From positions 1-64,000 of the forward strand of contig NZ_JAGGQL010000030.1 of NCBI RefSeq assembly GCF_018613315.1: a DNA stretch of 64,000 nucleotides, read 5' to 3'. The stretch comes from Bacillus sp. ISL-37. GTDB lineage: Bacteria > Bacillota > Bacilli > Bacillales > Cytobacillaceae. The notes beneath the pieces are model-generated. The model was not told where the DNA came from, made no database searches, and worked only from the letters and a program-made list of their open reading frames with translations. This document shows positions 1 through 9,171 of this stretch, piece after piece (position 1 is the first letter of the stretch; the number at the start of each line of letters is the position of its first letter). A program made the translations under genes and the position numbers.

Positions 1-165
1 CTGTTCAATAAAGATTTGTGTTGGTATTTTTCCACTTTTGTAATCCATTACTGCTTTTAGCTTAAACTCAGGACTATAGGAGATAGACCTTTCAGAAGCA
101 CTCAAAACATTGGGATTCTTCTCAAGCTCTTTAATTTGGAATTCGTTATAAATATTCTTACTCAT
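1..165 (-). CDS. transposase OrfA-like helix-turn-helix protein, N-terminal part
   Basis: The reading frame is open for 55 codons from ATG at 165 to the window edge, behind a GGAGG ribosome binding site. The protein starts MSKNIYNEFQIKELEKNP and continues with YSPEFKLKAVMDYKSG. That second stretch is the usual opening of the HTH domain of IS3-family OrfA proteins, where the S/T-x-EFK-x-KAV motif starts the first helix. It would bind the IS ends and be made as an OrfAB fusion by frameshifting in intact relatives. The C-terminal part and OrfB are outside the window, so intactness cannot be judged. Confidence 0.7.
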   Translation of the reverse strand, partial: MSKNIYNEFQIKELEKNPNVLSASERSISYSPEFKLKAVMDYKSGKIPTQIFIEQ

Positions 166-263
166 GATAATCCTCCGCCCATATTCATTAAATCTATTGA
201 AACACAAAAAAACCCAGATAGGGGCACTTTTTTATCAGTGTCCGCTATCCGGGGTATAGTTCA
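1..263 (-). mobile_element. end of an IS3-family-like insertion sequence (continues off the left edge)
   Basis: The segment holds the first 55 codons of a transposase OrfA-like gene preceded by a short leader. On the minus strand the leader begins TGAACTATACCCCGGATAG at 263, which fits the 5'-TG end usual for IS3-family elements. Within the leader, GATAGGGGCAC and GTGTCCGCTATC form an imperfect inverted repeat (about 218-250), a common device to block read-in. The other end and the target duplication lie outside or could not be confirmed, so the boundary at 263 is inferred. Confidence 0.55.
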
Positions 264-289
264 TAAATTCCGGGCCGGCGCTTTTATCA

Positions 290-1867
290 TCATTTAAGTA
301 CCAGTCTCGTGACACTCTCAATCTGTGAAGTGTGCGGGAACATGTCCACTGGCTGGATATATTCAACTTTATATTGGGAGCCCAGTGTCATGATATCCTT
401 TGCAAGCGTTGACGGGTTGCAGGATACATACACAAAGGTTTTCGGCTTGATTTTCAAAACGGTCTGCAGGAATGCGTCATCGCAGCCTGTTCGCGGCGGA
501 TCGACGACGATTACATCCGGACGCCATCCATCCTTCAGCCATTTCGGAAGCAGTTCCTCTGCTTTGCCCATATAGAACCTGGCATGATTAACTTCGTGTT
601 TTAAGGCATTTTTCTTTGCATCCTCGATCGATTCCGGAATGACATCCATTCCTCGGACTTCGCCAGCCTTGTCAGCCATCCACAATCCGATTGTCCCAAC
701 ACCGCAATACGCATCAACAAGCTTTTCCTTTCCTGTCAGCATGGCGGCTGATTTCGCTTCATTGTAGAGTTTTACAGTCTGTTCAGGATTCAGCTGGAAG
801 AACGTCCGCGCCGATAATTCGAATTGCAGATCGCCAAGTGTTTCTTGGATAAAATCGCTGCCTTCAAGAGTCGCTGTATCATTTCCGAAGATGACGGATG
901 TCTTTTCCCCGTTAATATTTTGCACAATTGAGTTGACCTCAGGAAGCCGTTTTTTGATTTCCTGAATGATGATATCCTTTTTCGGCAGCTCTTTCTTGGT
1001 CGTAATAAGGACTATTTGCAGCTCGCCAGTCTGGACCCCAGTCCTCGCCACGATCGTCCGAACGAGCCCTTTATGCTTTTTCTCATTGTAAATCGGAATC
1101 TTCAAATCCTGAAGAATGCCTTTTACCACTTCGGTAGCTTTCGTGGTTGCCGGATGCTGGACCGCGCACTGTTCGATATTGATCAAGTTGTGCGAATTCA
1201 AGCCATATAGCCCGGCAAGCACTTTCCCATTCTTCTCTCCAACCTGAAATTGGCTCTTATTCCGGTATCCCCATGGATTCTCCATTCCAATCGTCGGCCT
1301 GATTTCCAACTCGTCGATTTTGAGCTTTGTATGGCGCTCCAAAGCCTGGATGACAATGTCACGCTTTTCATTGAGCTGCTGGTCGTAACGCAAATGCTGG
1401 AGCTGGCAGCCACCGCACTGGTCGTATACCGGACACAATGGCTTGATTCGATGCTCTGATTGTTTACGGATTTTCTTGATTTTCGCTTCAGCAAACTTAG
1501 GGTGGACCTTTGTGGCCTCTGCAACGATTTCCTCACCAGGCAGCGCGCCCGGCACAAACACGACCTGCCGTTTAAAATAACCAACGCCCTCTCCATTGAT
1601 GCCAAGTCGCTTGATTGTCAGCGGGAAGGTCTGCTTCAGCTCCAGTTTCGCTCCTTGCTGGTCTCTGTTCGATTGCTGGCTTTTTTTATAATGGTCTTTG
1701 CTTACTTGCTGTCCTGTTTTCCTATGCTGGCCTTTGTTCACTTTCTGTTCTTTGTTCAATGGCTGACCTTTTTTGAGTTGCTGGACTTTTTCCATTTGCT
1801 TCTCTTTGCCCACTTGCTGTCCTTTTTTGAGTTGCTGTTGTTTCGGCTGTTGCTGCTCTTTTTTCAT
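290..1867 (-). CDS. rlmD: 23S rRNA (uracil-5-)-methyltransferase RlmD/RlmCD family (YfjO/YefA-like)
   Basis: SAM-dependent enzyme making 5-methyluridine in 23S rRNA. A TRAM domain follows at about residues 76-135. The Fe-S cysteines are seen in [11 protein letters not shown] (C145, C151, C154), the SAM-binding motif in [12 protein letters not shown], the VVDPPRTG motif, and the catalytic cysteine in YVSCNPSTL near the C-terminus. The protein is 525 aa, against about 460 for B. subtilis homologues. The excess is an N-terminal tail of about 72 residues made almost only of K, Q, G, N and E in short KKGQQ-like repeats. ATG at 1867 is the only plausible start before the tail. The next gene downstream is an IS element 26 bp away; upstream, 15 bp away, is the AlkA-like gene, as in B. 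subtilis yfjO-yfjP. Confidence 0.9.
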   Translation of the reverse strand: MKKEQQQPKQQQLKKGQQVGKEKQMEKVQQLKKGQPLNKEQKVNKGQHRKTGQQVSKDHYKKSQQSNRDQQGAKLELKQTFPLTIKRLGINGEGVGYFKRQVVFVPGALPGEEIVAEATKVHPKFAEAKIKKIRKQSEHRIKPLCPVYDQCGGCQLQHLRYDQQLNEKRDIVIQALERHTKLKIDELEIRPTIGMENPWGYRNKSQFQVGEKNGKVLAGLYGLNSHNLINIEQCAVQHPATTKATEVVKGILQDLKIPIYNEKKHKGLVRTIVARTGVQTGELQIVLITTKKELPKKDIIIQEIKKRLPEVNSIVQNINGEKTSVIFGNDTATLEGSDFIQETLGDLQFELSARTFFQLNPEQTVKLYNEAKSAAMLTGKEKLVDAYCGVGTIGLWMADKAGEVRGMDVIPESIEDAKKNALKHEVNHARFYMGKAEELLPKWLKDGWRPDVIVVDPPRTGCDDAFLQTVLKIKPKTFVYVSCNPSTLAKDIMTLGSQYKVEYIQPVDMFPHTSQIESVTRLVLK

Positions 1868-1882
1868 AAAACTTCACTCCAA

Positions 1883-2743
1883 TTATTCAATGCTTCTCCA
1901 TAAATAGAGCGAAGCATAGCTTAAATAAGGATTCCATGGTTCTTTATATTTTTCCATCTGCGCTGGAGTCGGTTTTTCCTCCAGGTTAAAGTATTTCTTC
2001 AGCGCATTTTGGATGCCAATATCCCCCATCGGGAACAGATTCGGCCTTCCAAGTGCAAACATCAGAAAGTTTTCAACCGTCCATGGACCAACTCCGCGAA
2101 TCTTGATCAGGTCCTGGGCCACTTCTGCATCAGGTTTCGATTTCATTTTTTCAAAATCAAGCTGTCCGGACGCTGCCAGTTCCGCGATTCCGACCACATA
2201 CTCTGCCTTCCGTCCGCTGAATTGCAATTCACGCAGCTCTTCAACCGTAAGCTGCGCCACTTTTTCAGGTGACGGATAAAACCAGACTCCATCCAGCTCT
2301 TCACCGTATGTTTTTACAAATCGTTCTGTCAGTGTAAATGCAAACTTCAAATTCAGCTGCTGATGGATGATACTCTTGATTAAACTAGAAAAGGGATCAA
2401 ATTCCAAGACAAGCGGAGTGCCATAATGTTCATTGAACAAGTTCTTTAACTCCGTCGTTTGGAAATGCTCATGAATATGGATCAATTCCACATTCCATTG
2501 AAAAATTTCAGTTAAACGCTGTAACGTCATTTCTTTATCGTGATCAGCACGGATAAGGAATTCGGGATTTTCCAGAGAACCTGTTCCGATGACCTCTGCG
2601 ACGATTTTTTCATTATTAAAAGAAAGCGGAACCTTAACAAGCCGCTTTTCGATGTCAACTGAATGTAATGGATCGAGTGCAAGCCTGCTTAAAGCAAGAT
2701 CAAAATCATAGGGCCCAGAAAAAGCCACCTTTTCTTCCCACAT
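1883..2743 (-). CDS. DNA-3-methyladenine glycosylase II (AlkA/YfjP family)
   Basis: Base-excision repair glycosylase that removes alkylated purines. The helix-hairpin-helix is visible as IKIRGVGPWTVENFLMFALG, followed by the catalytic aspartate in FPMGDIGI. Upstream is the typical FSSLIKSIIHQQLNLKFA helix that opens the HhH-GPD fold. The N-terminal ~100 residues resemble the AlkA-N beta domain. I chose ATG at 2743 rather than the TTG two codons upstream because AAGGGCGG lies 7 nt before it. Length 286 aa fits YfjP-type proteins. It is likely co-transcribed with the rlmD-like gene 15 bp downstream. Confidence 0.88.
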   Translation of the reverse strand: MWEEKVAFSGPYDFDLALSRLALDPLHSVDIEKRLVKVPLSFNNEKIVAEVIGTGSLENPEFLIRADHDKEMTLQRLTEIFQWNVELIHIHEHFQTTELKNLFNEHYGTPLVLEFDPFSSLIKSIIHQQLNLKFAFTLTERFVKTYGEELDGVWFYPSPEKVAQLTVEELRELQFSGRKAEYVVGIAELAASGQLDFEKMKSKPDAEVAQDLIKIRGVGPWTVENFLMFALGRPNLFPMGDIGIQNALKKYFNLEEKPTPAQMEKYKEPWNPYLSYASLYLWRSIE

Positions 2744-2883
2744 ACACAAACCGCCCTTAAGTATTTTCCCCGTATTATAGCACTTTCGCTGGTTTTTTTC
2801 GAAAATAGTGAAGGTTTGGTCGTAGTTTTATAAAATCGGCCATAATTCAGGCGAAAAATCACACCTTTTTTCGCAGGTTTTAT

Positions 2884-3004
2884 ATTTATTGGCGATTTCC
2901 AAGTTTTATTGGCGATTATTCAGTTATATTGGCGGTTTTCACAAGTTTATTGGCGATAATCTGAACTTATTGGCGACTTGGAAAAAAACAAGCTTTTTTA
3001 CCAA
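2884..3004. repeat. 20/21-bp period array of TTTATTGGCGAT units (array I)
   Basis: GGCG occurs at 2891, 2911, 2931, 2952 and 2972, giving spacings of 20, 20, 21 and 20 bp. Each is preceded by TTATT or TATATT and followed by an A/T-rich variable segment. The array ends in TTGGAAAAAA ... TTTTTTACCAA, an inverted repeat. It fills most of the 300-bp gap between pdaA and the glycosylase gene; no ORF or consensus promoter was recognised there. Related arrays are at 29638-29778 and 37496-37570. Confidence 0.8.
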
Positions 3005-3045
3005 TTTTAATAGTCCCGGCACATTAAGAATACCGGGACACTCCA

Positions 3046-3855
3046 TCAATACAACATCGGATCCTTCATTCCGCTCTTGCTTAGCATCAAATCATCAAGG
3101 CTTTTAAATTTGTAGCCTTGTTCTTTCAAATCCCTGATTACTTTTCCCAGCGCGTCTGCGTTGTCCTTTGATACGGTGTGCAGCAGCAGGACTGCGCCCG
3201 GGTGGATTTGCGTGGTAATTTTATCATATGAATATTGCGCGCCTTTTTGTTGGTCCGTATTCCAGTCAACAAACGCGAGTGACCAGAATACATGCGTGTA
3301 TCCGGCTTCCTTCGCAACTGCCATCGTTCTTTCACTGAAAATCCCGCGCGGCGGCCGCAAATACGTCATATGCTTTTTCCCAGTGATTCTTTCTGTTTCA
3401 GCTCTGACCATTTCCAGTTCCTTTTTGATTTTCTCATCACTAATTTTCGTCATGTCAGGGTGGTGCCAGGAATGATTGCCGATGATATGGCCTTCATTTG
3501 CCATCCGCGAGACAAGCTCCGGAGCGCTTTCGAGATAATGTCCTGTCACAAAAAAAGCCGCGGGAACTTTTTCTTCTTTTAAAATATCAAGGATTTTCTC
3601 GGTATAACCATTTTCGTAACCATTATCGAACGTTAAATAAATATCCTTCGAATTCTTGTCACCTTTATAAACTGCTCCATGGTCCTCGAGGATGACCTCA
3701 AACATCCTGCCCGCATCTGCCTGCCTACCGTTACGGCCTTTCTTGAATCCCCAATGCAATGGTGAGTTGGAGTTTTCCTCCGCACCAGTTGTCGCTGGCA
3801 AGGTAATCAAGAGCAGCAACGCCGACGTAAGCAATACTTTAACAATCGTCTTCAT
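3046..3855 (-). CDS. pdaA: PdaA-type polysaccharide deacetylase (muramic delta-lactam formation in spore cortex)
   Basis: Secreted N-acetylmuramic acid deacetylase needed for muramic delta-lactam in cortex peptidoglycan and hence germination. A signal peptide (MKTIVKVLLTSALLLLITLPATTGA) is followed by a NodB-homology domain. Visible motifs are TFDNGYENG (PdaA-type variant of TFDDG), the metal-binding HSWHHPDM, RPPRG and LLLHTVS. The 269-aa length is close to B. subtilis PdaA (yfjS), which is in the same neighbourhood in that species. ATG at 3855 has GGAGGAACATC directly upstream. A family role in sporulation is established; expression here is inferred. Confidence 0.93.
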   Translation of the reverse strand: MKTIVKVLLTSALLLLITLPATTGAEENSNSPLHWGFKKGRNGRQADAGRMFEVILEDHGAVYKGDKNSKDIYLTFDNGYENGYTEKILDILKEEKVPAAFFVTGHYLESAPELVSRMANEGHIIGNHSWHHPDMTKISDEKIKKELEMVRAETERITGKKHMTYLRPPRGIFSERTMAVAKEAGYTHVFWSLAFVDWNTDQQKGAQYSYDKITTQIHPGAVLLLHTVSKDNADALGKVIRDLKEQGYKFKSLDDLMLSKSGMKDPMLY

Positions 3856-3922
3856 GATGTTCCTCCATTGATGTTTTTCCTTATTGTTTGTCAGCAGGTG
3901 AAAAAAATTCTTATAAATAGCA

Positions 3923-3954
3923 AAAGGAGACCGCCCTAACAGCGAGTCTCCTTT
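3923..3954 (-). terminator. hairpin after fumA
   Basis: AAAGGAGAC (3923-3931) pairs with GTCTCCTTT (3946-3954). It lies just past the fumA stop, and the following T-rich stretch on the minus strand is short, so it may be a weak terminator. Confidence 0.55.
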
Positions 3955-3963
3955 CGTTTATAT

Positions 3964-5517
3964 TTACTTATATACTCGATCAGCGAATTGAGCCAGTTTT
4001 TCAAGGGATGATTTTTCAACATCTTCGTGCAGGCTGTTTCCATGCGAGTCCATCGTGACAACGGCTGTAAAGCCTTCTACATTCAAGTGCCACATGGCTT
4101 CAGGGATACCGAAATTCATAAGATCAACGCCCTCTACGGATTTGATGCAGTCAGCATAGTACTGAGCTGCGCCGCCAATTGCGTTCAGGTAAACACCGCC
4201 ATGTTCTTTCAAAGCAGCGAGCGTCTTCGCTCCCATTCCGCCTTTTCCGATGACAGCGCGGATGCCGAACTTCTTCATGATATCGCCCTGGTAAGGCTCC
4301 TCGCGAATACTTGTTGTCGGTCCTGCTGCCTTCACATGCCAGTTGCCTTCCTCATCCTTGAGCATAACTGGACCGCAATGGTAGATGACCTGGCCATTGA
4401 GGTCAACTGGCGAATCATGGTCTGACAGATACTTATGGATTGCGTCTCGGCCGGTATACATCATTCCGTCGATTTTCACGACATCCCCCACCTTAAGCTG
4501 GCGGATTTGCTCTTCTGTAATTGGAGCAGTCAATGTAACAACATTTTGTTCTTCCAGTGCTTCAACTGCTGCAGCGATTTCCTGGGCTGCAGGCTGTGCG
4601 AAGTCGATTTTCTCGCCCTCCTGGTACATCCATTCCTGGATTTCTCCACTTTCGGGATTCACCACAACACCTAGACGGCGGTATGCCCAGCAGTTATAGG
4701 CAACAGATACGTAAAAACTAGCCGGAATACGATTCATGACACCAACTTTGCAGCCAAGAAGGGTGGTTTCGCCGCCAAAGCCCATCGTGCCGATTCCCAG
4801 CTTGTTGGCATTTTCCATTACATATTCTTCAAGGTCGCGAAGTTCCGCATGGGGATTGACATCGTCAACCGTACGGAACAACTGCTCTTTCGCAAGGTCG
4901 TAGCCGGAAGAACGATCGCCGCCAATACCAACACCGATGAATCCGGCGCTGCAGCCTTGTCCCTGCGCCTGGTAGACCGAGTGCATGATGCATTTACGGA
5001 TTCCATCCAGGTCACGGCCAGCGCGTCCAAGTCCTTCTAGTTCCGCTGGAAGGCTGTACTGGATATTCTTATTTTCACAGCCGCCGCCCTTTAAAATCAG
5101 GCGTGCGTCGATATAATCTTTTTCCCATTGCTCGAACTTGATGACAGGAGTTCCGCCGCCAAGATTGTCTCCGCTGTTTTCCCCAGTCAATGAGTCAACA
5201 GAGTTCGGACGCAACTTCCCATCCTTCGTTGCCTGCGCAATAGCATTGTAAATCGCCTTTTTCATTTCAATCTGGTTGGCACCAACCGGAGTTTTGATTT
5301 TGAAGGTTGGAAGGCCCGTATCCTGGCAGATTGGTGATACATTGTCATCAGCCATTTTAATATTATTTTTGATCGTATCAAGGCTCATCGCCGAACGGGT
5401 TCCCGCGTTCTCGCGCTCTGCCGCCCCTTTGATCGCCCTTCGTACATCCTTCGGCAGGTTCGTGGATGTTTCAACAATCAGCTGGTACATGCTTTCCTGA
5501 AACTTTTCGATATTCAT
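3964..5517 (-). CDS. fumA: class I fumarate hydratase (Fe-S, FumA/FumB type)
   Basis: Reversible hydration of fumarate to L-malate in the TCA cycle using a [4Fe-4S] cluster. The single 517-aa chain carries both the N-terminal alpha and C-terminal beta domains. Cluster-region cysteines are visible in PICQDTGLPTFKIK and ILKGGGCENKN, and the beta domain shows GPTTSIREEPYQGD and IGKGGMGAKT. The start ATG at 5517 has GGGGAGAGGGG upstream. B. subtilis uses only the class II enzyme (CitG), so an oxygen-sensitive class I enzyme fits the facultatively anaerobic gene content of this window. The gene stands alone, with a repeat block upstream. Confidence 0.93.
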   Translation of the reverse strand: MNIEKFQESMYQLIVETSTNLPKDVRRAIKGAAERENAGTRSAMSLDTIKNNIKMADDNVSPICQDTGLPTFKIKTPVGANQIEMKKAIYNAIAQATKDGKLRPNSVDSLTGENSGDNLGGGTPVIKFEQWEKDYIDARLILKGGGCENKNIQYSLPAELEGLGRAGRDLDGIRKCIMHSVYQAQGQGCSAGFIGVGIGGDRSSGYDLAKEQLFRTVDDVNPHAELRDLEEYVMENANKLGIGTMGFGGETTLLGCKVGVMNRIPASFYVSVAYNCWAYRRLGVVVNPESGEIQEWMYQEGEKIDFAQPAAQEIAAAVEALEEQNVVTLTAPITEEQIRQLKVGDVVKIDGMMYTGRDAIHKYLSDHDSPVDLNGQVIYHCGPVMLKDEEGNWHVKAAGPTTSIREEPYQGDIMKKFGIRAVIGKGGMGAKTLAALKEHGGVYLNAIGGAAQYYADCIKSVEGVDLMNFGIPEAMWHLNVEGFTAVVTMDSHGNSLHEDVEKSSLEKLAQFADRVYK

Positions 5518-5645
5518 CTGACTACCCCTCTCCCCTTGTCTTTCTAGCTCTTTATATGTGAAAATATTATAACAATTTCTCCGATATCATTATACTCCTA
5601 TCATCTTTCGATTTAAAGATAGAAAGTGGAATCGTTTACAAAATA

Positions 5646-6390
5646 GAAAAGCGCAAGCGCCTTGGTCAGCCCCGACAAGCGCTGCCCGACTAGAACGCCA
5701 CGTCCTGTGGCTGTCGGGTTTGCACATCCTGTGCCTCAGAGGGCCTGTCAGTGAAGTCGTTCTTTGACTTCATTGGCAGGACCGAAATCGAAAAGTATAG
5801 CCGACTGCCCAGAAACGCAGAAACTGGAGACTCCGACAAGGAAGCGCTTTTTGCTTCTGCCGGCGGAGTTGAAGTTTCGGAGTTTCTAGGAGGCGAAACT
5901 GGACAAGCGTCTCGAGCTGCTCAAAGCTAACGCTTCTCGCAAGATACTCCAGGAAGCCAATTCCGGGATGAAAACTGGCTAGGCGCTGGAGCTGGACAAA
6001 GAAAAGAGCAAGCGCCTTGGTCAGCCCCGACAAGCGCTGCCCGACTAGAACGCCACGTCCTGTGGCTGTCGGGTTTGCACTTCCTGTGCCTCAGAGGGCC
6101 TGTCAGTGAAGTCGTTCTTTGACTTCATTGGCAGGACCGAAATCGAAAAGTATAGCCGACTGCCCAGAAACGCAGAAACTGGAGACTCCGACAAGGAAGC
6201 GCTTTTTGCTTCTGCCGGCGGAGTTGAAGTTTCGGAGTTTCTAGGAGGCGAAACTGGACAAGCGTCTCGAGCTGCTCAAAGCTAATGCTTCTCGCAAGAT
6301 ACTCCAGGAAGCCAATTCCGGGATGAAAACTGGCTAGGCGCTGGAGCTGGACAAAGAAAAGCGCAAGCGCCTTGATCAGCCCTGACAAGT
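5646..6390. repeat. tandem 355-bp duplication of a dispersed intergenic repeat (two full copies plus a 35-bp stub)
   Basis: Copy 1 is 5646-5998, copy 2 is 6001-6353, and a third partial copy is 6356-6390; the period is exactly 355 bp. Each starts GAAAAGCGCAAGCGCC (copy 2 has GAGC) and ends GGCGCTGGAGCTGGACA. The copies differ by only a few bases, so duplication is recent. Shorter relatives at 17722-17892, 49814-49933 and 58902-59020 share the two ends but lack internal modules. ORFs read through this block are not coding. The rest of the 5518-6434 gap shows no gene. Confidence 0.92.
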
Positions 6391-6434
6391 CTTTTTGAAC
6401 ACACAAAAAAAAGACCTCAACAAAAAGGTCCTTT

Positions 6435-6620
6435 TTACATATCGCGATTCTTGAATTCGCGGCATTTTGCGTCCATTTCTTCCACGATCTGGATCATGCG
6501 GTCAATATCCTCAAGGTCCGCTTCTACCGGATCAATTGCTTCAAGCAACTCAGCAAACATATCCAAACGCTGTTTCAAGAATACAACCTGCGTATTTTTA
6601 TCATTTATCGGACTTCCCAA
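6435..6620 (-). CDS. SE1561 family protein (small, function unknown)
   Basis: A 61-aa protein beginning at TTG 6620, read M-GSPINDKNTQVVFLKQRLD. GGGAG lies 8 nt upstream of this TTG, and relatives of this family start at the same residue. The longer frame back to 6677 has no ribosome binding site. The body is one amphipathic helical stretch (VFLKQRLDMFAELLEAIDP, DLEDIDRMIQIVEEMD) suggesting a small helical or coiled-coil protein. It stands alone between the repeat block and a divergent DUF421 gene. No function is known to me. Confidence 0.75.
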   Translation of the reverse strand: MGSPINDKNTQVVFLKQRLDMFAELLEAIDPVEADLEDIDRMIQIVEEMDAKCREFKNRDM

Positions 6621-6801
6621 AATTCTCGCTCCCTTCACTACCTTTAACATCCTACCTAAAAATGGGGAATCTTGCAATATTACGGCAAATAGTTACCGAA
6701 TAGTTTAAAGATAAGATGTAGCACATCTATTGGATAGTATTCCCCTTTCTCCATATGTTTGCCCATGCTTTTTTAGGAAAAAACATATATGAGGTGATAA
6801 T

Positions 6802-7305
6802 ATGCTCTTTAATTCCTGGGATGCGGTATGGCGAACACTGATTGTCGGTGTACTTGCTTATTCCGCTCTTGTTTTATTGCTGCGAGTTTCCGGTAAAAGA
6901 ACGTTATCCAAAATGAATGCTTTCGACTTGATCGTAACAGTCGCGCTCGGTTCAACTTTAGCAACCATCCTCTTGAATAAAAATGTGGCTCTCGTTGAAG
7001 GAATCTCCGCCTTCTTCATCCTAATTGCCCTTCAGTATCTGGTAGCATGGCTGTCCATCCGTTCATATGGCTTCAAGAAGCTAATCAAATCAGATCCAAA
7101 ATTGATTTTTTATCAAGGGAAATATTTAAAAGAAAATATAGTAAAAGAGCGTGTGCTGGAAGTTGAAATTCTCCAGGCAGCACGTTCAAGCGGCATCAAT
7201 TCGATGGAACAGGTGGAAGCAGTCGTCCTCGAAACAGACGGCCGCATATCTGTCATAAAAAAATCAGATTCGAAAACCAACACCCTGGATAATGTTGACA
7301 AATAA
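6802..7305 (+). CDS. DUF421 domain membrane protein (YetF/YkjA-like)
   Basis: A 167-aa inner-membrane protein with about three N-terminal membrane segments (residues about 12-28, 42-60, 66-88) and a cytosolic C-terminal domain. The family signature LRVSGKRTLSKMNAFDLIVTVALGS follows the first segment. DPKLIFYQGKYLKENI and the VEAVVLETDGRISVIKK strand are also typical. YetF proteins are implicated in spore germination, but the molecular activity is unclear. ATG at 6802 follows GAGGTGATAAT. It ends at a strong bidirectional terminator facing the next gene. Confidence 0.85.
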   Translation: MLFNSWDAVWRTLIVGVLAYSALVLLLRVSGKRTLSKMNAFDLIVTVALGSTLATILLNKNVALVEGISAFFILIALQYLVAWLSIRSYGFKKLIKSDPKLIFYQGKYLKENIVKERVLEVEILQAARSSGINSMEQVEAVVLETDGRISVIKKSDSKTNTLDNVDK

Positions 7306-7306
7306 A

Positions 7307-7339
7307 AGAAGCAGGCTGAATTATTAACAGCCTGCTTCT
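7307..7339. terminator. bidirectional terminator between DUF421 gene and ggt-like gene
   Basis: AGAAGCAGGCTG (7307-7318) and CAGCCTGCTTCT (7328-7339) form a perfect 12-bp stem, with a T-rich tail downstream on the plus strand. Confidence 0.85.
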
Positions 7340-7352
7340 CTTTTGAATCTAG

Positions 7353-9038
7353 CTATTCATCAAGACCAGTAGCCTTCCCTTCCCGGCTCGAATCTGCCGC
7401 TCCATATATGAGGCCTTTTTCACGATCAACCTTGATTGCCTGGACATTGCCAAGCGGGAATGGTCCATCTGCGAACTCGAATCCCATCGATTCCAATTCC
7501 CCCTTCGCCTCCATGCTGATTCCAGATTCCCAGCCAATAAGCGGGCCTGTACTATTAAAAATCCTTGGTTCTTCAATAGCTTCTTTAAGGTCCATCTCAA
7601 AATCAAGAACATTGACGATTGTCTGGAATACCGAGCCAACTATCGTGGGACCACCTGGAGAGCCAAGTGTAAGCACAGGTTCATCGTTCTTGAATACAAT
7701 CGTCGGCGTCTTGCAGCTCACTGGACGCTTGCCTGGCTGAATCTCATTCAAGCCGCCAGGGACAGCATCGAAATCAGTCATTTCGTTGTTCAATACAAAG
7801 CCATGGTCCTTTACCATGATCCCGGAACCGAATGGGTGTTCAACGGTAGACGTGCAGGCGACAATATTTCCCCATTTGTCCATGACGGTGAAATGGGTCG
7901 TTTCACTTCTTTCCTTTTCAGGCTCGAAAGGCTGTCGGACCACGTTGATTTCTTTTCCATCCATATAGACCCATGGGTTTCCGAAATCGACTGAATCATT
8001 TCTGCGTTCAAAATTAATCAGTTTCCGGCGGTCAGCAAGATATTCCTCACTGAGCAATCCTTTTAATGGAATTTCTCCAAACTCAGGATCGCCTGCAAAA
8101 GCGATTTTATCTGTAAAAGCAATCCTCATTGCTTCCGTAAATAAATAATATTTTTCCCATGATTTCGCGTCATACTTGCTGAGGTCAAAGCCCTCGAGCA
8201 GTTTTAAAATTTGCAGCATCGTTGTTCCGCCGGCACTTGGCATATTGGAGGAAGCTATTTTGTAGTCTCGGTACGTCCCCCAGACAGGTTCATCAATTGT
8301 GATCTCATAGTCTCTGAGATCAGACATTTCCATAATCCCGCCAAGCTCTTTTAGTGTAGAGATAATCGCTTCACCAATCTCACCTTCATAGAATGCCTCA
8401 ATTCCATCACGCTGAAGGATACGGAATGTTTTCGCGAGGTGCTCCTTCTGATAGACATCCCCTTCCTTTAGGGACTTTCCTCCAGGCTGGAACAGTTCCT
8501 TCGCGTGCTCGCCGAGACGGTAATCAAAGGTGTTGAGGATTTCTTCCATCACCCAGTTGACCTCCACGCCTTTTTCAGCTGCCTGCGCAGCCGGTTCGAT
8601 CAATTCAGCCAGCGGCTTTGTCCCGTATTCCTTCCTTGCGGCTTCCATTGCTTTAAGGATTCCTGGAACACCTACTCCTGTCGCATTTGTCGATCTCACT
8701 TTAAAAGGAACAACTTCTCCCTTTTCATCTAAAAAAAGTTCCGGATGTGCCGCTTTAGGTGCCCTTGTATGGCCATCAAAAATTTTCGTTGTTTTGCTTT
8801 CGGCATGATAAACCATAAAAAAGCCGCTGCCGCCGATGCCGGTCATCATCGGTTCCCCTACATTCAACCCGAATTGGATAGCGATGGCGGCATCAATCGC
8901 ATTGCCGCCTTCACGGAGAATTTTCTCTCCGGCATTTGTGGCGATCGGGTGTGCCGAAGCCGCCATCGCAATTTTACCTGTTGCTGTTTCTCTATCATAA
9001 TCACACCTGTTAGAGCGTGGTTTCATTTCCTTATCCAT
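7353..9038 (-). CDS. gamma-glutamyltransferase family protein (YwrD-like)
   Basis: N-terminal nucleophile hydrolase acting on gamma-glutamyl bonds, made as a proenzyme that cleaves itself. The nucleophile threonine is seen in SETTHFTVMDKWGN at about residue 380, and LGSPGG in the small subunit forms the oxyanion region. The large subunit starts MAASAHPIATNAGEKILREGGNAIDAA, standard for the family. No signal peptide is present, unlike secreted Ggt, so a cytoplasmic YwrD-type enzyme is more likely. ATG at 9038 was chosen because GGAGG lies 9 nt upstream; a TTG two codons earlier is too close to it. 561 aa. Confidence 0.87.
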   Translation of the reverse strand: MDKEMKPRSNRCDYDRETATGKIAMAASAHPIATNAGEKILREGGNAIDAAIAIQFGLNVGEPMMTGIGGSGFFMVYHAESKTTKIFDGHTRAPKAAHPELFLDEKGEVVPFKVRSTNATGVGVPGILKAMEAARKEYGTKPLAELIEPAAQAAEKGVEVNWVMEEILNTFDYRLGEHAKELFQPGGKSLKEGDVYQKEHLAKTFRILQRDGIEAFYEGEIGEAIISTLKELGGIMEMSDLRDYEITIDEPVWGTYRDYKIASSNMPSAGGTTMLQILKLLEGFDLSKYDAKSWEKYYLFTEAMRIAFTDKIAFAGDPEFGEIPLKGLLSEEYLADRRKLINFERRNDSVDFGNPWVYMDGKEINVVRQPFEPEKERSETTHFTVMDKWGNIVACTSTVEHPFGSGIMVKDHGFVLNNEMTDFDAVPGGLNEIQPGKRPVSCKTPTIVFKNDEPVLTLGSPGGPTIVGSVFQTIVNVLDFEMDLKEAIEEPRIFNSTGPLIGWESGISMEAKGELESMGFEFADGPFPLGNVQAIKVDREKGLIYGAADSSREGKATGLDE

Positions 9039-9135
9039 TGACAATGTCCTCCCTATCTATCTGCCTATATTATTAAATACCCCTTCAAGCAAGATAGAAA
9101 ACAGACAAATATATGGGATTAGTGACAATAAAAAA

Positions 9136-9158
9136 CCAGTCCTGGAAATCAGGACTGG
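9136..9158 (-). terminator. terminator of the YtxH-like gene
   Basis: CCAGTCCTG (9136-9144) pairs with CAGGACTGG (9150-9158), and a TTTTTTATTG run follows on the minus strand. Confidence 0.85.
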
Positions 9159-9171
9159 CTTATCGTTTGAA

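Noticed and set aside
5770-6406. Two near-identical 87- and 93-aa ORFs on the minus strand
   Set aside because: They are the two copies of the 355-bp intergenic duplication; no ribosome binding site or family resemblance.
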